DNA of 55,867 nucleotides from Actinomycetes bacterium (GTDB lineage: Bacteria; Actinomycetota; Acidimicrobiia; Acidimicrobiales; Bog-793), in contig JAJZBI010000025.1 in NCBI GenBank assembly GCA_021798985.1, positions 1-55,867 on the forward strand. Direction: 5' to 3'. The notes under the pieces were generated by a model. The model searched no databases. It was not told where the DNA came from and was given only the letters and a program-made list of their open reading frames with translations. Positions 32,715-43,539 of this stretch are shown here, piece by piece (within the stretch, counting starts at the first letter, position 1; each line of letters opens with the position of its first letter). The translations under genes and the position numbers were made by a program.

Positions 32715-33332
32715 CTGCTCAACAGACGCTTCGCCCACGCGCGCGCCGGCGCGGCGGCCGACTACCTGGCGATCGGCCTCGGCAACCCGGGCGAGCAGTA
32801 CGCGCACACGCGCCACAACGTCGGTGCCGAGGCCGTCGAGACCCTTGCGCGCCGTGGCGGGGCCGAGCTGCGGCGCGAGCGGGGCACCCACGCCCGCGCC
32901 GCGACCGTGCGCTTCGAGGACCGCTCGCTGCTCGCGGCGGTGCCCGAGACCTACATGAACGAGTCAGGCCTGGCGGCCCGCCCGCTCGTGCGCCGGGCGG
33001 GGCTCGAGGGCGTGCTCGAGCGCGTCGTCATCGTCCACGACGAGCTCGACCTGCCCGTCGGCACCGTGCGGATCAAGCGAGGTGGGGGCATCGCCGGCCA
33101 CAACGGGCTGCGCTCGGTGCAGTCCCACCTGCACAGCCCGGACTTTCTGCGGGTGCGGATCGGGATCGGCCGGCCTCCGGGCAAGATGGCCGGTGCGGAC
33201 TACGTGCTGCGGCGCCCGTCCTCGAGCGAGCGCGAGCTCTTGGACGTCGCCGTCGAGCGCGCCGCGGACGCCATCGAAGCGATCGCGCGCCGCGGCGTGG
33301 ACCAGGCGATGAACGAGTGGAACCAGCGATGA
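32715..33332 (+). CDS. pth: Peptidyl-tRNA hydrolase, probable CTG start
   Basis: The enzyme recycles peptidyl-tRNA dropped from ribosomes. Homology begins at DYLAIGLGNPGEQYAHTRHN (catalytic His in RHN) and continues through PETYMNESG, VIVHDELDLPVGTVRIKRGG, GIAGHNGLRS, and LRVRIGIGRPPG. The first ATG in frame (32907) would delete the catalytic N-terminus. No ATG, GTG or TTG exists between the upstream region and the GLGNPG motif. The best candidate is CTG at 32715, 9 nt after GGAGGG, giving 205 residues; CTG 32706 overlapping the rplY stop is an alternative. Frame and homology are otherwise uninterrupted to the TGA at 33330-33332. Confidence 0.85.
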   Translation: MLNRRFAHARAGAAADYLAIGLGNPGEQYAHTRHNVGAEAVETLARRGGAELRRERGTHARAATVRFEDRSLLAAVPETYMNESGLAARPLVRRAGLEGVLERVVIVHDELDLPVGTVRIKRGGGIAGHNGLRSVQSHLHSPDFLRVRIGIGRPPGKMAGADYVLRRPSSSERELLDVAVERAADAIEAIARRGVDQAMNEWNQR

Positions 33333-33372
33333 GGACAATCGGCCGCGAGCTGGCGGCGGGAAGGACGAGACG

Positions 33373-36300
33373 GTGCGCCTCTTCGCGCTGACGCGGCGGC
33401 TCGCCAGCGAGCCGGTCGTCGCGGAGCTGCTCGGCGCGGATGAGCGCCGGGCCGCGGTGCCCGAGGCGGCACGGCCGTTCCTGCTCGCCGGGCTCGCCCG
33501 GCTCTCGAGCGCCCCCGTGCTGCTCGTGGCGACCGCGACGGCGGCGGAGGCCGAGCACCTCAGCCACGATCTCGAGGCCTTCCTTCCCGCCGAGCAGGTC
33601 GAGCTGCTCCCGGCCTGGGAGACGCTGCCCTTCGAGCGGGTCTCGCCCGGCGAGGCGACGATGGGCCGGCGGATGCGCGTGCTGTGGCGCATCGCGACGG
33701 CCGAGGGCGGCCAGCCCGGCGGCGCCCTCGTGGTCGTGGCGCCGCTCCGGGCGCTGCTGCAGCGCCTCGGCGTGCGCCCTGAGCAGGCCGAGCCGATCGT
33801 CGTCCGGCCCGGCGACCGCATCGACGTCGACGACCTCGTCGCCCGCCTCGTGAGCGCCGGTTATCGCCGCGAGTACCAGGTGGAGCACCGTGGCGAGCTC
33901 GCGGTGCGCGGGGGCATCGTTGACGTCTTCCCGGCGACCGCCGACCAGGGCGTGCGCATCGACTGCTTCGGCGACGAGGTGGACCGGTTGACCGAATTCG
34001 ACGTCGGCAACCAGCGATCGGTGCGCGAGCTGGCCGACGTGGCGATCTTCGCCTGCCGCGAGCTCGTCCTCGACGCCACGGCGCGCGCCCGGGCGAGCGA
34101 GCTCGCCGAGCAGGCGGCCTTCGCCGCCGACCAGTTCCGCCGGCTCGCCGAGGGCGCCCTGTTCGAGGGAGCGGAGTCCTTCTTGCCCTGGCTCGTCGAC
34201 GAGCGCCTGCTCACCGACCTGCTCGGCGAGCAGGACCGGGTCGTGCTCGTCGAGCCGCGGCGGCTGCGCGACCGGGCCGTCGAGCTCGTCGAGGAGGAGG
34301 CCGCGCTCGCCGACTCGCTGGCGACGACCTGGGGGGCCGAGGGGAGCGACTTCCCGCGCCTGCACGCGCCCTTCGACCGGCTGCTGGCGCGCTGTCCCGC
34401 CCGCCTCGTCGCGCTCTTGGCGGCGGCCGAAGACCCCGACACCTTGGCGCTGCCGGCGACGGGCTGGCCGGTCACCCTCGGCGACGCGGCGGGCCTGGCG
34501 CGCCGGCTCGGCGAGCTCACCCGCGCTGGCGTGTCGGCGGTCATCTGCGCCGAGGGCCGCGGCTCGGGCGAGCGCATCGCCGGTCTGCTCGAGGGCGAGG
34601 GGGTCGAGCTCCAGCGCCACATGGAGGCGCCCGGGGCCGGAGAGGACGAGCGCCTGCTCGCCCCCGGCGTGCACGTCGTCGTGGGGGCGCTCGACCGGGG
34701 CTTTGTGCTCGAGCGCGACGGCGTCGCCGTGCTCGCCGAGTCCGACCTCACCGGCCGGCGCCGTCCGCACCGCGTTCCCCGGGCCCGGGCGCGACCGGTC
34801 GAGGGCTTCTTCGACGACCTCGCCGTGGGCGGCTACGTGGTCCACCACGTCCACGGCGTCGCCCGCTACGGCGGCATGGTGCGCCGCGAGATCGCCGGTG
34901 CCGAGCGCGACTACCTGCTGCTCGAGTACCGCGGCGGGGACAAGCTGTATGTCCCCTCGGACCAGATCGACGCCCTCACGCCCTACAGCGGCGGCGACCA
35001 GCCGAGCCTGTCGCGCCTCAACGGGAACGAGTGGCAGCGCCAGCGCGCCAAGGTGCGCAAGGCGGTGCACGAGGTCGCCCAGGAGCTCGTCGTGCTCTAC
35101 CAGCGCCGCCTGGCCTCCAAGGGCCACGCCTTTGGCGCCGACACGCCCTGGCAGGCCGAGCTCGAACAGGCCTTCCCCTACCCCGAGACCCCCGACCAGC
35201 TGCGCGCCATCGGCGAGGTCAAGGCGGACATGGAGCGCGACGTGCCGATGGATCGCCTCGTCTGCGGCGACGTCGGCTTTGGCAAGACCGAGGTGGCGAT
35301 CCGGGCGGTGTTCAAGTGTGTCCAGGACGGCAAGCAGGCCGCCGTGCTCGTGCCGACGACCCTGCTCGCTCAGCAGCACTTCCAGACCTTCGCCGACCGC
35401 TTCTCGCCCTATCCGGTGCGCGTCGAGACGCTCTCGCGCTTTCTCACGGGCGCCGAGGCGCGCGCCGTCGCCAACGGCTTGAAGGACGGCTCGATCGACG
35501 TCGTGGTCGGCACGCACCGCCTGCTCGGTGAGGACGTCGCCTTCAAGGACCTCGGGCTGCTCGTCGTGGACGAGGAGCAGCGCTTTGGCGTCTCGCACAA
35601 AGAGGCGATCAAGAAGCTGCGCGTCGGCGTGGACGTGTTGACCCTGACGGCGAGCCCGATCCCGCGCACCTTGGAGATGGGCCTCACGGGCATCCGGGAT
35701 CTGTCGATCATCGACACGCCACCGGCCGAGCGCCAGCCGATCCTCACCTATGTGGGCGAGGAGGACGACCGGGCGGTCGCCGAGGCGCTGCGCCGCGAGC
35801 TGCTGCGCGAGGGGCAGGTCTTTTTCGTCCACAACCGTGTCCAGGACATCGAGCGGGTCGCGGCGCGCCTGTCGGGGCTCGTCCCCGAGGCGCGCATCGC
35901 GGTCGCGCACGGCCAGATGGACGAGGGGACCCTCGAGCAGGTGGTGCTCGACTTCGCCGAGCGCCGCTACGACGTGCTGGTCTGCACGACGATCATCGAG
36001 TCGGGGATCGACATGCCGACGGTCAACACGATGGTCGTCGACCGCGCCGACCTGCTCGGCCTCGGCCAGCTGCACCAGCTGCGCGGCCGGGTGGGTCGGG
36101 CCGGGAGCCGGGCGTACGCGTACCTGTTCCACCCCAAAGACCGCGTCCTGTCCGAGCAGGCCTACGAGCGGCTGCGGACGATCGGCGAGCACACCGAGCT
36201 CGGCTCGGGCTTCAAGATCGCGATGCGCGACCTCGAGATCCGTGGGGCGGGGAACCTGCTCGGCAACGACCAGTCGGGCCACATCGCGGCGGTCGGCTAC

Positions 36301-36846
36301 GACCTGTACGTGCGCATGGTGGCTGAGGCCGTCGCCGAGCTGAAGGGCGAGAGCGTGCCCGAACCCGCCGAGGTCAAGCTCGACCTGCCGCTCGACGCGC
36401 ACCTGCCCGCCGACTACGTCGAGCGCGAGGACCTGCGCCTCGAGGCCTACCGGCGCCTGGCGGCGGTGCGCGAGGAGCAGGAGGTCGCCGACATCGGGGC
36501 GGAGTGGCTGGACCGCTTCGGCCCGCTGCCCGAGCCCGCCAGCATGCTGCTCGCCATCGCCCGGCTGCGCGCCGCGTGCGTGCGCAGCGGGGTCCGGGAG
36601 CTAAGCGTCGTGCCCTGGCGCCCCGGCGCGGGCGGGATCGGCAAGATGGGCGAGGCGACGGCGCGCCTGTCGCCGCTGCGCCTTCGGGCGTCGGCGCGGG
36701 TCCGCCTCAGCCGCCTGGTGCCCCGGGCCATTGTGAAAGAGGACGCCGAGCAGCTGCTCGTGCCGTGCCGCCTCGGGCCCGGGCTCGCTGACGAGCTCGC
36801 CAAGCTGCTGCGCGAGCTCGTCCCCGACGAGGTCGCGGCGGCATGA
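33373..36846 (+). CDS. mfd: Transcription-repair coupling factor
   Basis: Mfd (1157 residues) removes RNA polymerase stalled at DNA lesions and recruits UvrA. Domains follow the usual order: an N-terminal UvrB-homology region (about 30-300, with [13 protein letters not shown]), the RNAP-interacting RID with [24 protein letters not shown] near 475-500, and the RecG-like translocase with Walker [10 protein letters not shown] at about 632-640, [15 protein letters not shown], and [20 protein letters not shown]7 is at the C-terminus. GTG 33373 is chosen; an AAGGA site lies 6-7 nt upstream. It follows pth by 40 nt. Confidence 0.97.
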   Translation: MRLFALTRRLASEPVVAELLGADERRAAVPEAARPFLLAGLARLSSAPVLLVATATAAEAEHLSHDLEAFLPAEQVELLPAWETLPFERVSPGEATMGRRMRVLWRIATAEGGQPGGALVVVAPLRALLQRLGVRPEQAEPIVVRPGDRIDVDDLVARLVSAGYRREYQVEHRGELAVRGGIVDVFPATADQGVRIDCFGDEVDRLTEFDVGNQRSVRELADVAIFACRELVLDATARARASELAEQAAFAADQFRRLAEGALFEGAESFLPWLVDERLLTDLLGEQDRVVLVEPRRLRDRAVELVEEEAALADSLATTWGAEGSDFPRLHAPFDRLLARCPARLVALLAAAEDPDTLALPATGWPVTLGDAAGLARRLGELTRAGVSAVICAEGRGSGERIAGLLEGEGVELQRHMEAPGAGEDERLLAPGVHVVVGALDRGFVLERDGVAVLAESDLTGRRRPHRVPRARARPVEGFFDDLAVGGYVVHHVHGVARYGGMVRREIAGAERDYLLLEYRGGDKLYVPSDQIDALTPYSGGDQPSLSRLNGNEWQRQRAKVRKAVHEVAQELVVLYQRRLASKGHAFGADTPWQAELEQAFPYPETPDQLRAIGEVKADMERDVPMDRLVCGDVGFGKTEVAIRAVFKCVQDGKQAAVLVPTTLLAQQHFQTFADRFSPYPVRVETLSRFLTGAEARAVANGLKDGSIDVVVGTHRLLGEDVAFKDLGLLVVDEEQRFGVSHKEAIKKLRVGVDVLTLTASPIPRTLEMGLTGIRDLSIIDTPPAERQPILTYVGEEDDRAVAEALRRELLREGQVFFVHNRVQDIERVAARLSGLVPEARIAVAHGQMDEGTLEQVVLDFAERRYDVLVCTTIIESGIDMPTVNTMVVDRADLLGLGQLHQLRGRVGRAGSRAYAYLFHPKDRVLSEQAYERLRTIGEHTELGSGFKIAMRDLEIRGAGNLLGNDQSGHIAAVGYDLYVRMVAEAVAELKGESVPEPAEVKLDLPLDAHLPADYVEREDLRLEAYRRLAAVREEQEVADIGAEWLDRFGPLPEPASMLLAIARLRAACVRSGVRELSVVPWRPGAGGIGKMGEATARLSPLRLRASARVRLSRLVPRAIVKEDAEQLLVPCRLGPGLADELAKLLRELVPDEVAAA

Positions 36847-36880
36847 GGGGGCCGGCTGGCCGGCCGAGCGCGATCGCCTT

Positions 36881-36886
36881 TAGCAT
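36881..36886 (+). promoter_or_regulatory. -10-like TAGCAT for a probable leaderless start
   Basis: TAGCAT ends 9 nt before GTG 36896; there is no Shine-Dalgarno site in between. Confidence 0.45.
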
Positions 36887-36895
36887 CGGGGCGCC

Positions 36896-37939
36896 GTGAT
36901 CACTCGACGCCTCCTCCTGCCCGCGCTCGCCCTCGCCGGCGCCGCGCTCGGCCTCAGCGCCTGCAACGCCAACGTGGCGACGATCGCCGCCCGCGTGGGG
37001 GGCGATCAGATCAGCCGCGCCGAGCTCACCGACACGCTGGCGGCCGTGAACGCCAACAGCGGCTTCCGCTGCGTCATCACGGGCGGCAACAGCGCGAAGA
37101 CGGTCGGGGCAGGCGCGAGCTACAGCTCGGCCTTCACCGCCCAGATCCTCACGACCCTTGTCGAGAATCGGGCGCTTGCGGCCGAGCTGCGCGCCCAGCA
37201 CCTTGTCGTGACCCCCTTTGCCCGCTCGATCGGCCAGACCGAGCTCGAGCAGGCGCTCGCTCCCGGCCAGTCGGGCGACGCCAGCTGCACCGAGCAGGCC
37301 CAGGTCGTGCTGGCCTCGCTCTCGCCCGCCGTGCGCCGCCAATTCGTCGACCTGCAGGCCGAAGAGGACCTGCTGGCGGCGCGCAGCGAGCACGTGGAGC
37401 TGACGCCGGCGGGGCTGACCGCCTGGGCCAAGGCGAACCCCGACCAGGCGACGCTGACCTGCCTGTCCGTCGCCGTCTTCCAGACCAAGGCGGCCGCCGA
37501 CCACTTCGCCAGCCTGGCTCGATCGGCCGGAGCGTCGGGCTTCTCGTCCGCCGCAGCCGCCTCGGGCACCCAGGCGCAGTCCGGCTGCTTGCAGGCCACG
37601 AGCCTGCCCGAGCCGCTTCGGACCGAGATCGGCTCGGCGCCAACGGGCGTGGTCTCGCGCGCCTACAGCTACAACGGCGGCTATCTCGTCGTCGACGTCA
37701 CCTCCCGCAAGGCGGCGACCGGCAAGAGCGCCGCGGCGCTGTTGATGGGCTCGCTCGCCTCGCGCATCGGCACCATCGTCGCCTCCGCCCTCTCCTCGGC
37801 CGAGGTGCACGTCGACCCGGCCTATGGGACCTGGAAGAAGGTGTCGGCGACCTACGAGGTCGTCCCGCCGAAGTCGCCGCCCCCCGCCCTCTTGCTCAAC
37901 CCGAGCGCGGTGGAGTCGAACGCGGGCAGCCTCGGCTAG
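36896..37939 (+). CDS. SurA-N-like lipoprotein
   Basis: A 347-residue exported lipoprotein. MITRRLLLPALALAGAALGL ends in the lipobox LSAC with C23 as the lipidated Cys. IAARVGGDQISRAELTDTL (about 29-47) resembles the start of SurA/PpiC chaperones. The middle is helical with two Cys that might form a disulphide, and a parvulin-like core is suggested by VSRAYSYNGGYLVVDVTSR but lacks clear catalytic residues. The C-terminus is Pro/Ser-rich. In the mycobacterial order this place is taken by the unrelated lipoprotein LpqU. The start GTG has a TAGCAT promoter-like hexamer 9 nt upstream and no ribosome site. Confidence 0.75.
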   Translation: MITRRLLLPALALAGAALGLSACNANVATIAARVGGDQISRAELTDTLAAVNANSGFRCVITGGNSAKTVGAGASYSSAFTAQILTTLVENRALAAELRAQHLVVTPFARSIGQTELEQALAPGQSGDASCTEQAQVVLASLSPAVRRQFVDLQAEEDLLAARSEHVELTPAGLTAWAKANPDQATLTCLSVAVFQTKAAADHFASLARSAGASGFSSAAAASGTQAQSGCLQATSLPEPLRTEIGSAPTGVVSRAYSYNGGYLVVDVTSRKAATGKSAAALLMGSLASRIGTIVASALSSAEVHVDPAYGTWKKVSATYEVVPPKSPPPALLLNPSAVESNAGSLG

Positions 37940-37949
37940 GCGTCGCGCC

Positions 37950-39431
37950 GTGAGCAGCGCGGCGCCGGCGCGCCCGGTGGTCGTCGCCGTCGGCCTTGGC
38001 CCGGCGGGCGAGGCCCACACGAGCGCGGCGGCGCTCGCCGCGAGGGACTCCGGCGCCCCGCTGTACCTGCGCACCGCCCGGCACCCGGCCGCGGCGAGCT
38101 GGCTCGAGCGCGGCGCCGTGCCACTCGATCGCCACTATGAGACCGCCGGCTCCTTCGAGGCGACCTACGCGGCGATCGTCGACGAGCTCGTTGAGGCGGC
38201 GACGCGTGCCAGCCGGATCGTCTACGCGGTGCCCGGCTCGCCCCTCGTCCTCGAGTCGACGGTCGCCCGCCTGCGTGCCGATGGGCGGGTGGAGGTGGAG
38301 CTCGTCGCGGGGATGTCCTTCCTCGACCTCGCCTTCGAGCGCCTCGGCATCGACCCGGTCGCGTCGGCCGTCCGCCTGATCGACGCCCAGGACTTCGCCC
38401 GCCAGGCGGCCGGCGACCACGGCCCGCTGCTCGTCGCCCACCTCTGGTCCCACGCGCTGTGCTCGGAGGTCAAGCTCGCCGTCGAGGAGTTCCCCGACGA
38501 GCCGGTGATCGTGCTGCAGCGCCTCGGCCTCCCTGACGAGGCGGTCTTTCCCGTCGCCTGGGCCGACCTCGACCGCTCCTTTGCGCCCGACCACCTCACG
38601 TGCTGCTACGTGCCCGCCCTCGCCGCGCCGGTCGGCGCCGAGCTCGTGGGCCTGGACGAGCTGGTGCGGACGCTGCGCGAGCGCTGCCCCTGGGACGCCG
38701 AGCAGAGCCACGCCTCGCTCGCCCGGCACCTGATCGAGGAGGCCTACGAGGCCGTCGAGGCGATCGACGAGCTCGGCGGCCCCGCCGAGGACGCCCCCGC
38801 CGAGGCGGTCGCCCACCTCGAAGAGGAGCTCGGCGACGTCTTGTTCCAGGTGTACTTCCACGCCCTGCTCGCCGCCGAAGAGGGGCTCTTTGGCCTCGCG
38901 GACGTGGCCCGAACGGTCCACGACAAGCTCGTCGGGCGCCACCCGCACCTCTTCGGCATCGCCAAGGAGGCCACGCCGCCGGGGACGAGCCGCGCCCAGG
39001 AGGCGAGCTGGGAGCAGCTGAAGGCGAAGGAGAAGGGGCGCGAGAGCCTGACCGAGGGGATCCCGCCTGCGCTGCCCGCCCTCGCCCGCGCCGCCAAGCT
39101 CGAAGGGCGCGCCCGCTCGGCGGGCCTTGGCATCGAGGCCGCGGCGGCCGACCGGGACGCGGCCGCCGCGGCGCGCCTCGCTGGCCTCGTCTCGCTGCTC
39201 GGCGAGCTCGCCGCGGACGCCCCGGGCGCCGAGGAGGACCTCGGCGACCTCTTGTTGGACCTGGCCCGCCTCGCGGCCGCCCGGCGCATCGAGCCTGAGC
39301 AGGCCCTGCGCCGGGCGGTTGGCCGCTGGGAGGAGCGCGTCCGTCGCGCCGAGCGCTCCGCTGGCGCGCCGCTCGACCGGCTCGATCCGCCCGCCGCCCG
39401 CCGCCATTGGCGCGGCGCGGGAGCACCTTGA
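37950..39431 (+). CDS. mazG: Methylase-like domain fused to MazG pyrophosphohydrolase
   Basis: The 493-residue protein has an N-terminal tetrapyrrole (corrin/porphyrin) methylase fold (about 8-220; VVAVGLGPAGEAHTSAAALA and VYAVPGSPLVLESTVARL) and a C-terminal MazG-like NTP pyrophosphohydrolase (about 235-375). The latter shows RERCPWDAEQSHASLARHL and EEAYEAVEAID...EELGDVLFQV, the Mg-binding ExxE12-28ExxD pattern. The layout is as in Bacillus YabN. A last domain (about 395-490) resembles a second, partial MazG helix pair. MazG removes aberrant or signalling nucleotides. GTG 37950 is just 10 nt after the lipoprotein stop, and the gene ends 67 nt before eno. Confidence 0.92.
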   Translation: MSSAAPARPVVVAVGLGPAGEAHTSAAALAARDSGAPLYLRTARHPAAASWLERGAVPLDRHYETAGSFEATYAAIVDELVEAATRASRIVYAVPGSPLVLESTVARLRADGRVEVELVAGMSFLDLAFERLGIDPVASAVRLIDAQDFARQAAGDHGPLLVAHLWSHALCSEVKLAVEEFPDEPVIVLQRLGLPDEAVFPVAWADLDRSFAPDHLTCCYVPALAAPVGAELVGLDELVRTLRERCPWDAEQSHASLARHLIEEAYEAVEAIDELGGPAEDAPAEAVAHLEEELGDVLFQVYFHALLAAEEGLFGLADVARTVHDKLVGRHPHLFGIAKEATPPGTSRAQEASWEQLKAKEKGRESLTEGIPPALPALARAAKLEGRARSAGLGIEAAAADRDAAAAARLAGLVSLLGELAADAPGAEEDLGDLLLDLARLAAARRIEPEQALRRAVGRWEERVRRAERSAGAPLDRLDPPAARRHWRGAGAP

Positions 39432-39450
39432 CGACCTGGACGTTTGCTAA

Positions 39451-40808
<1,358 letters not shown>

Positions 40809-40809
<1 letters not shown>

Positions 40810-41327
40810 TGCCGACCGGGCGGGCGAGGGGGGGGAGCGCCACGGCGCGCCGGCGCGGCCAGTCGCCCGCCACCACGCGGCGGCGCGCCTCGACCGGCGC
40901 GCTCCGCCTGCGCCGCGCCCGGGCCGCGCTCGTGACCTCCCTCGTGGTCAGCGGCGTCGTGGTGGCCACCCAGCTGCCCATCGGCGAGCTCGTCCACCAG
41001 CGCAGCGACCTGTCCACCGTCGACGCCGAGCTCGGCGCGGCGCACGCCGCGGTGAGCCGGCTGCGCCACGACATCGCCTCGCTGCGTCAGCCCCAGACGA
41101 TCGCCAACATCGCCCACCAGGACTACGGGCTGGTGAACAAGGGGCAGACGACCTATGTGGTGCTGCCCTCGAGCGGGGCCGCCTCCCAGCTCTCCACGCC
41201 CGAGATCCCAACGGGCGACCTCATGCCGTCCTCGCTGTCGCCCTACGCGGCCGTGAAGGCCGCCATCGCCCGCCCGGCCGGCTCGCTGTGGCACCGCGTG
41301 CTGAAGCGCCTCGAGTTCTGGCGCTGA
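40809..41327 (+). CDS. ftsB: FtsB/DivIC-family septum formation initiator
   Basis: A 172-residue bitopic membrane protein. An Arg-rich cytoplasmic tail (1-38) precedes one transmembrane helix (about 39-58, ALVTSLVVSGVVVATQLPIG). An extracytoplasmic coiled coil follows (about 62-95, LSTVDAELGAAHAAVSRLRHDI), then IANIAHQDYGLVNKGQTTYVVLP, the family's conserved end. It would join FtsL and FtsQ at the division site. The ATG shares bases with the eno stop, so the two are translationally coupled, as in mycobacteria (Rv1023-Rv1024). Confidence 0.9.
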
Positions 41328-41402
41328 GCGCCCCGTTGGGCGCGGCGGGGCGGCCGGTAGCGGCGCTTCCCAGCCGCCGGGGGCGGCGCGCGGCCGCGGT
41401 GC

Positions 41403-41408
41403 TAGCGT
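41403..41408 (+). promoter_or_regulatory. -10-like TAGCGT for a probable leaderless start
   Basis: TAGCGT ends 8 nt before GTG 41417; no Shine-Dalgarno site intervenes. Confidence 0.45.
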
Positions 41409-41416
41409 CCGGCGAT

Positions 41417-42319
41417 GTGAGCGATGCCGGGCCGACCTGGGACGGGCGCGGCCTGCCACCGGCGGCGCTGGCCCGCCTGGAGCGCGCCAAGAACTCGGGC
41501 GTGCGTACGAGCCTGCTGGCCGTCGACTCCCAGGCGGGCCTCGACACCGCGGGCTTTGCTCCCGTCGGCGAGGTGATGGGTTCGACCGTGCTGCACCTCG
41601 GCTGGCAGGGCTACGCCGGCTGCGGGTGGTACGGGGCGATGGGCGGCTTGGCGATGCCCTTCCAGGTCCAGACGCAGGTCGCCACGCCCGGCTCGGGGCT
41701 CGCCTTCGCCCCCTACCTCGACGCCCTCGACGCGGGCTGGAAGAGCGCGATCGGCCGCATGCTCAGCGAGGCGCGTGCGCTCGGCGCCGACGGCGTCGTC
41801 GGCGTGCGGCTGTCCGAGGACCGCTTCGAGCAGGGCAACCGGGAGTTCCTCGCCCTCGGCACGGCGGTCCGCTCGCTCGGCCAGGTGCACAGTGACCGGC
41901 CGTTCGCCACGACGCTTGGCGGCAGCGATCTCGCCAAGCTACTGCGTGCGGGGTGGGTGCCCGCCGGCGTGATGGTCTGCCTCAGCCTCGGCATCCGCCA
42001 CGACGACTTCCGCACGCGCCAGTCCACCTTCTGGTCGGCCGGCAACATCGAGGTGCCGGGATATACCGACCTCGTGACGACGGTGCGCGAGGCGAACCGC
42101 CGCCAGATCTCGACGCGCTGCGCGGAGATCGGTGCCGACGGGGCGGTGTTGACCTCGCCGATGCGCATCCAGATCGAAGAGCTCGAGGTCGGTGAGGGGC
42201 ACACCGACCACGCCGCCATCGCGAGCTGCGTCGCCACGGCGGTCGCGACCTTTGGAGACAAGAGCGCGTCGTCGCGCAGCCTCGTCGTGCTCCCGCTGAA
42301 CGGAAAGGGCCCGAGATGA
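41417..42319 (+). CDS. YbjQ-like heavy-metal-binding-domain protein, copy A
   Basis: The 300-residue protein contains two YbjQ/DUF74-type repeats. Each has a start like FAPVGEVMGSTVLHLGWQ (56-73) or WVPAGVMVCLSLGI and a conserved turn, LGADGVVGVRL near 131-141 and IGADGAVLTSPMRI near 240. YbjQ proteins form pentamers and are named heavy-metal-binding without a firmly known function. Start GTG 41417 is the first codon in frame with the homology and has a TAGCGT hexamer 8 nt upstream, no ribosome site. The next gene, a paralogue, overlaps by 4 nt (ATGA). Confidence 0.78.
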   Translation: MSDAGPTWDGRGLPPAALARLERAKNSGVRTSLLAVDSQAGLDTAGFAPVGEVMGSTVLHLGWQGYAGCGWYGAMGGLAMPFQVQTQVATPGSGLAFAPYLDALDAGWKSAIGRMLSEARALGADGVVGVRLSEDRFEQGNREFLALGTAVRSLGQVHSDRPFATTLGGSDLAKLLRAGWVPAGVMVCLSLGIRHDDFRTRQSTFWSAGNIEVPGYTDLVTTVREANRRQISTRCAEIGADGAVLTSPMRIQIEELEVGEGHTDHAAIASCVATAVATFGDKSASSRSLVVLPLNGKGPR

Positions 42320-43134
42320 CCGACGCCGAGCAGATGACCGGTATCCCCGACGACGCGATGCGGCGCCTGGCCGAGATGCGTCCGGGCTCGCCGCGGGCCC
42401 TGTTCACCTCGGACCTCACCGTGAACGAGTTCCTGCTCGTGCGCGAGGCCGGCTTCCACCCGCTCGGCCTCGTGCTCGGCTCGAGCATCTACCACGTCGG
42501 CCTGCAGGTCGGCCGGTGGAGCAAGAACATGGAGCTCGACCGGCTCTCCGAGGCGATGTACCACGCGAGAGAGCTGGCGATGAGCCGGATGGAGGCCGAG
42601 GCCGAGGCGCTCGGCGCCGACGGGGTGGTCGGCGTGCGCCTCGACATCGAGTTCAAAGAGTTCGGCAACGACCTCGCCGAGTTCGTCGCGGTCGGCACCG
42701 CGGTCAAGTCCGACACCGGCGGCAGCTGGCGCAACGACGCCGGGGTGCCCTTCACCTCGGACCTGTCGGGGCAGGACTTCTGGACCTTGCTGCGCGCCGG
42801 CTACGCCCCGCTCGGCATGGTGATGGGCAGCTGCGTCTACCACATCGCCCACCAGCGCGGCCTCGCCGCGCTCGGCAACGTCGGGCGCAACGTCGAGATC
42901 CCCCAGTTCACCGAGGCCCTCTACGACGCCCGCGAGCTGGCGATGAGCCGGATGCAGGCCGAGGCCGAAGAGCTGCACGCCGAGGGCATCGTCGGCGTGC
43001 AGCTGCTCGCGTTGCCGCACCGCTGGGGCGGACACACCACCGAGTTCTTCGCCATCGGCACGGCGGTCCGACCGCTGCGCGCCGACCACACGATCCCGCC
43101 GCCCCAGCTCGTCTTGCCGATGAGCGACGGATGA
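42316..43134 (+). CDS. YbjQ-like heavy-metal-binding-domain protein, copy B
   Basis: A 272-residue paralogue of the preceding gene, also with two repeats. FHPLGLVLGSSIYHVGLQ with LGADGVVGVRLDIEF, and YAPLGMVMGSCVYHIAHQ with LHAEGIVGVQLLAL, are mutually similar, implying an internal duplication before the gene duplication. Both copies retain an A-D/E-G-hydrophobic turn and YHVG/YHIA segments. The ATG overlaps the previous stop, and the next ORF overlaps this stop by 4 nt as well, so three proteins are made together. The stoichiometry suggests a hetero-oligomer. Metal binding is not proven. Confidence 0.78.
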   Translation: MTDAEQMTGIPDDAMRRLAEMRPGSPRALFTSDLTVNEFLLVREAGFHPLGLVLGSSIYHVGLQVGRWSKNMELDRLSEAMYHARELAMSRMEAEAEALGADGVVGVRLDIEFKEFGNDLAEFVAVGTAVKSDTGGSWRNDAGVPFTSDLSGQDFWTLLRAGYAPLGMVMGSCVYHIAHQRGLAALGNVGRNVEIPQFTEALYDARELAMSRMQAEAEELHAEGIVGVQLLALPHRWGGHTTEFFAIGTAVRPLRADHTIPPPQLVLPMSDG

Positions 43135-43535
43135 GCGACGCTCTGCCCGACGTCGACCTGCTCGCCGCGGCGTTGCGCGCCGATCGGGGCGACCTCGACA
43201 CCTACGCCAAGGTGCTCGTCGGCACGCTCGCTGACGCCCTGCCCGACGGCGTCGTCGAGATCGAGCGCGAGCGCTCGCTCGCCGATCGCCTCGCCGGCAA
43301 GGCGGGGACGGCCAAGTCCGTGCGCGTCCGGCTCGGCGAGCTCGACTTGCTGCTGGCGAGCGGCCGCCACGGCCTCGTGGCGACGGCCAGCCGTTCGGTG
43401 CGCGGCGTGGCGATCAGCCGCAAAGAGGTCCCCCTTGCCGAGTGGGCCCGCCTGCTCGCCACCGAGCTGCGGCGGATGGCCGAGGAGAGCGCGGCGGCCC
43501 GTGCCGCGCTCGGCCGCCTGCTCGGCGCCGAGTAG
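43131..43535 (+). CDS. Hypothetical partner protein of the YbjQ cassette
   Basis: A 134-residue protein starting MSDALPDVDLLAAALRADRGD. Its centre has IERERSLADRLAGKAGTAKSVRV and RLGELDLLLASGRHGLVATASRSVRGVAISRKEVPL, a pattern of beta hairpins with basic residues, and the C-terminus is an amphipathic helix (LATELRRMAEESAAARAALG). I do not recognise the family by name, though similar short ORFs accompany YbjQ-like genes. It overlaps the previous gene by 4 nt and ends 5 nt from the convergent Rpf-like gene. Confidence 0.7.
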   Translation: MSDALPDVDLLAAALRADRGDLDTYAKVLVGTLADALPDGVVEIERERSLADRLAGKAGTAKSVRVRLGELDLLLASGRHGLVATASRSVRGVAISRKEVPLAEWARLLATELRRMAEESAAARAALGRLLGAE

Positions 43536-43539
43536 GCGC

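Noticed and set aside
32907-33332. pth starting at the ATG at 32907
   Set aside because: This would delete the GLGNPG and RHN active-site segment, which is present in frame upstream; a CTG start is preferred.
33073-36402. Minus-strand ORF of 1109 codons
   Set aside because: It is antisense to mfd, which is intact with all motifs.
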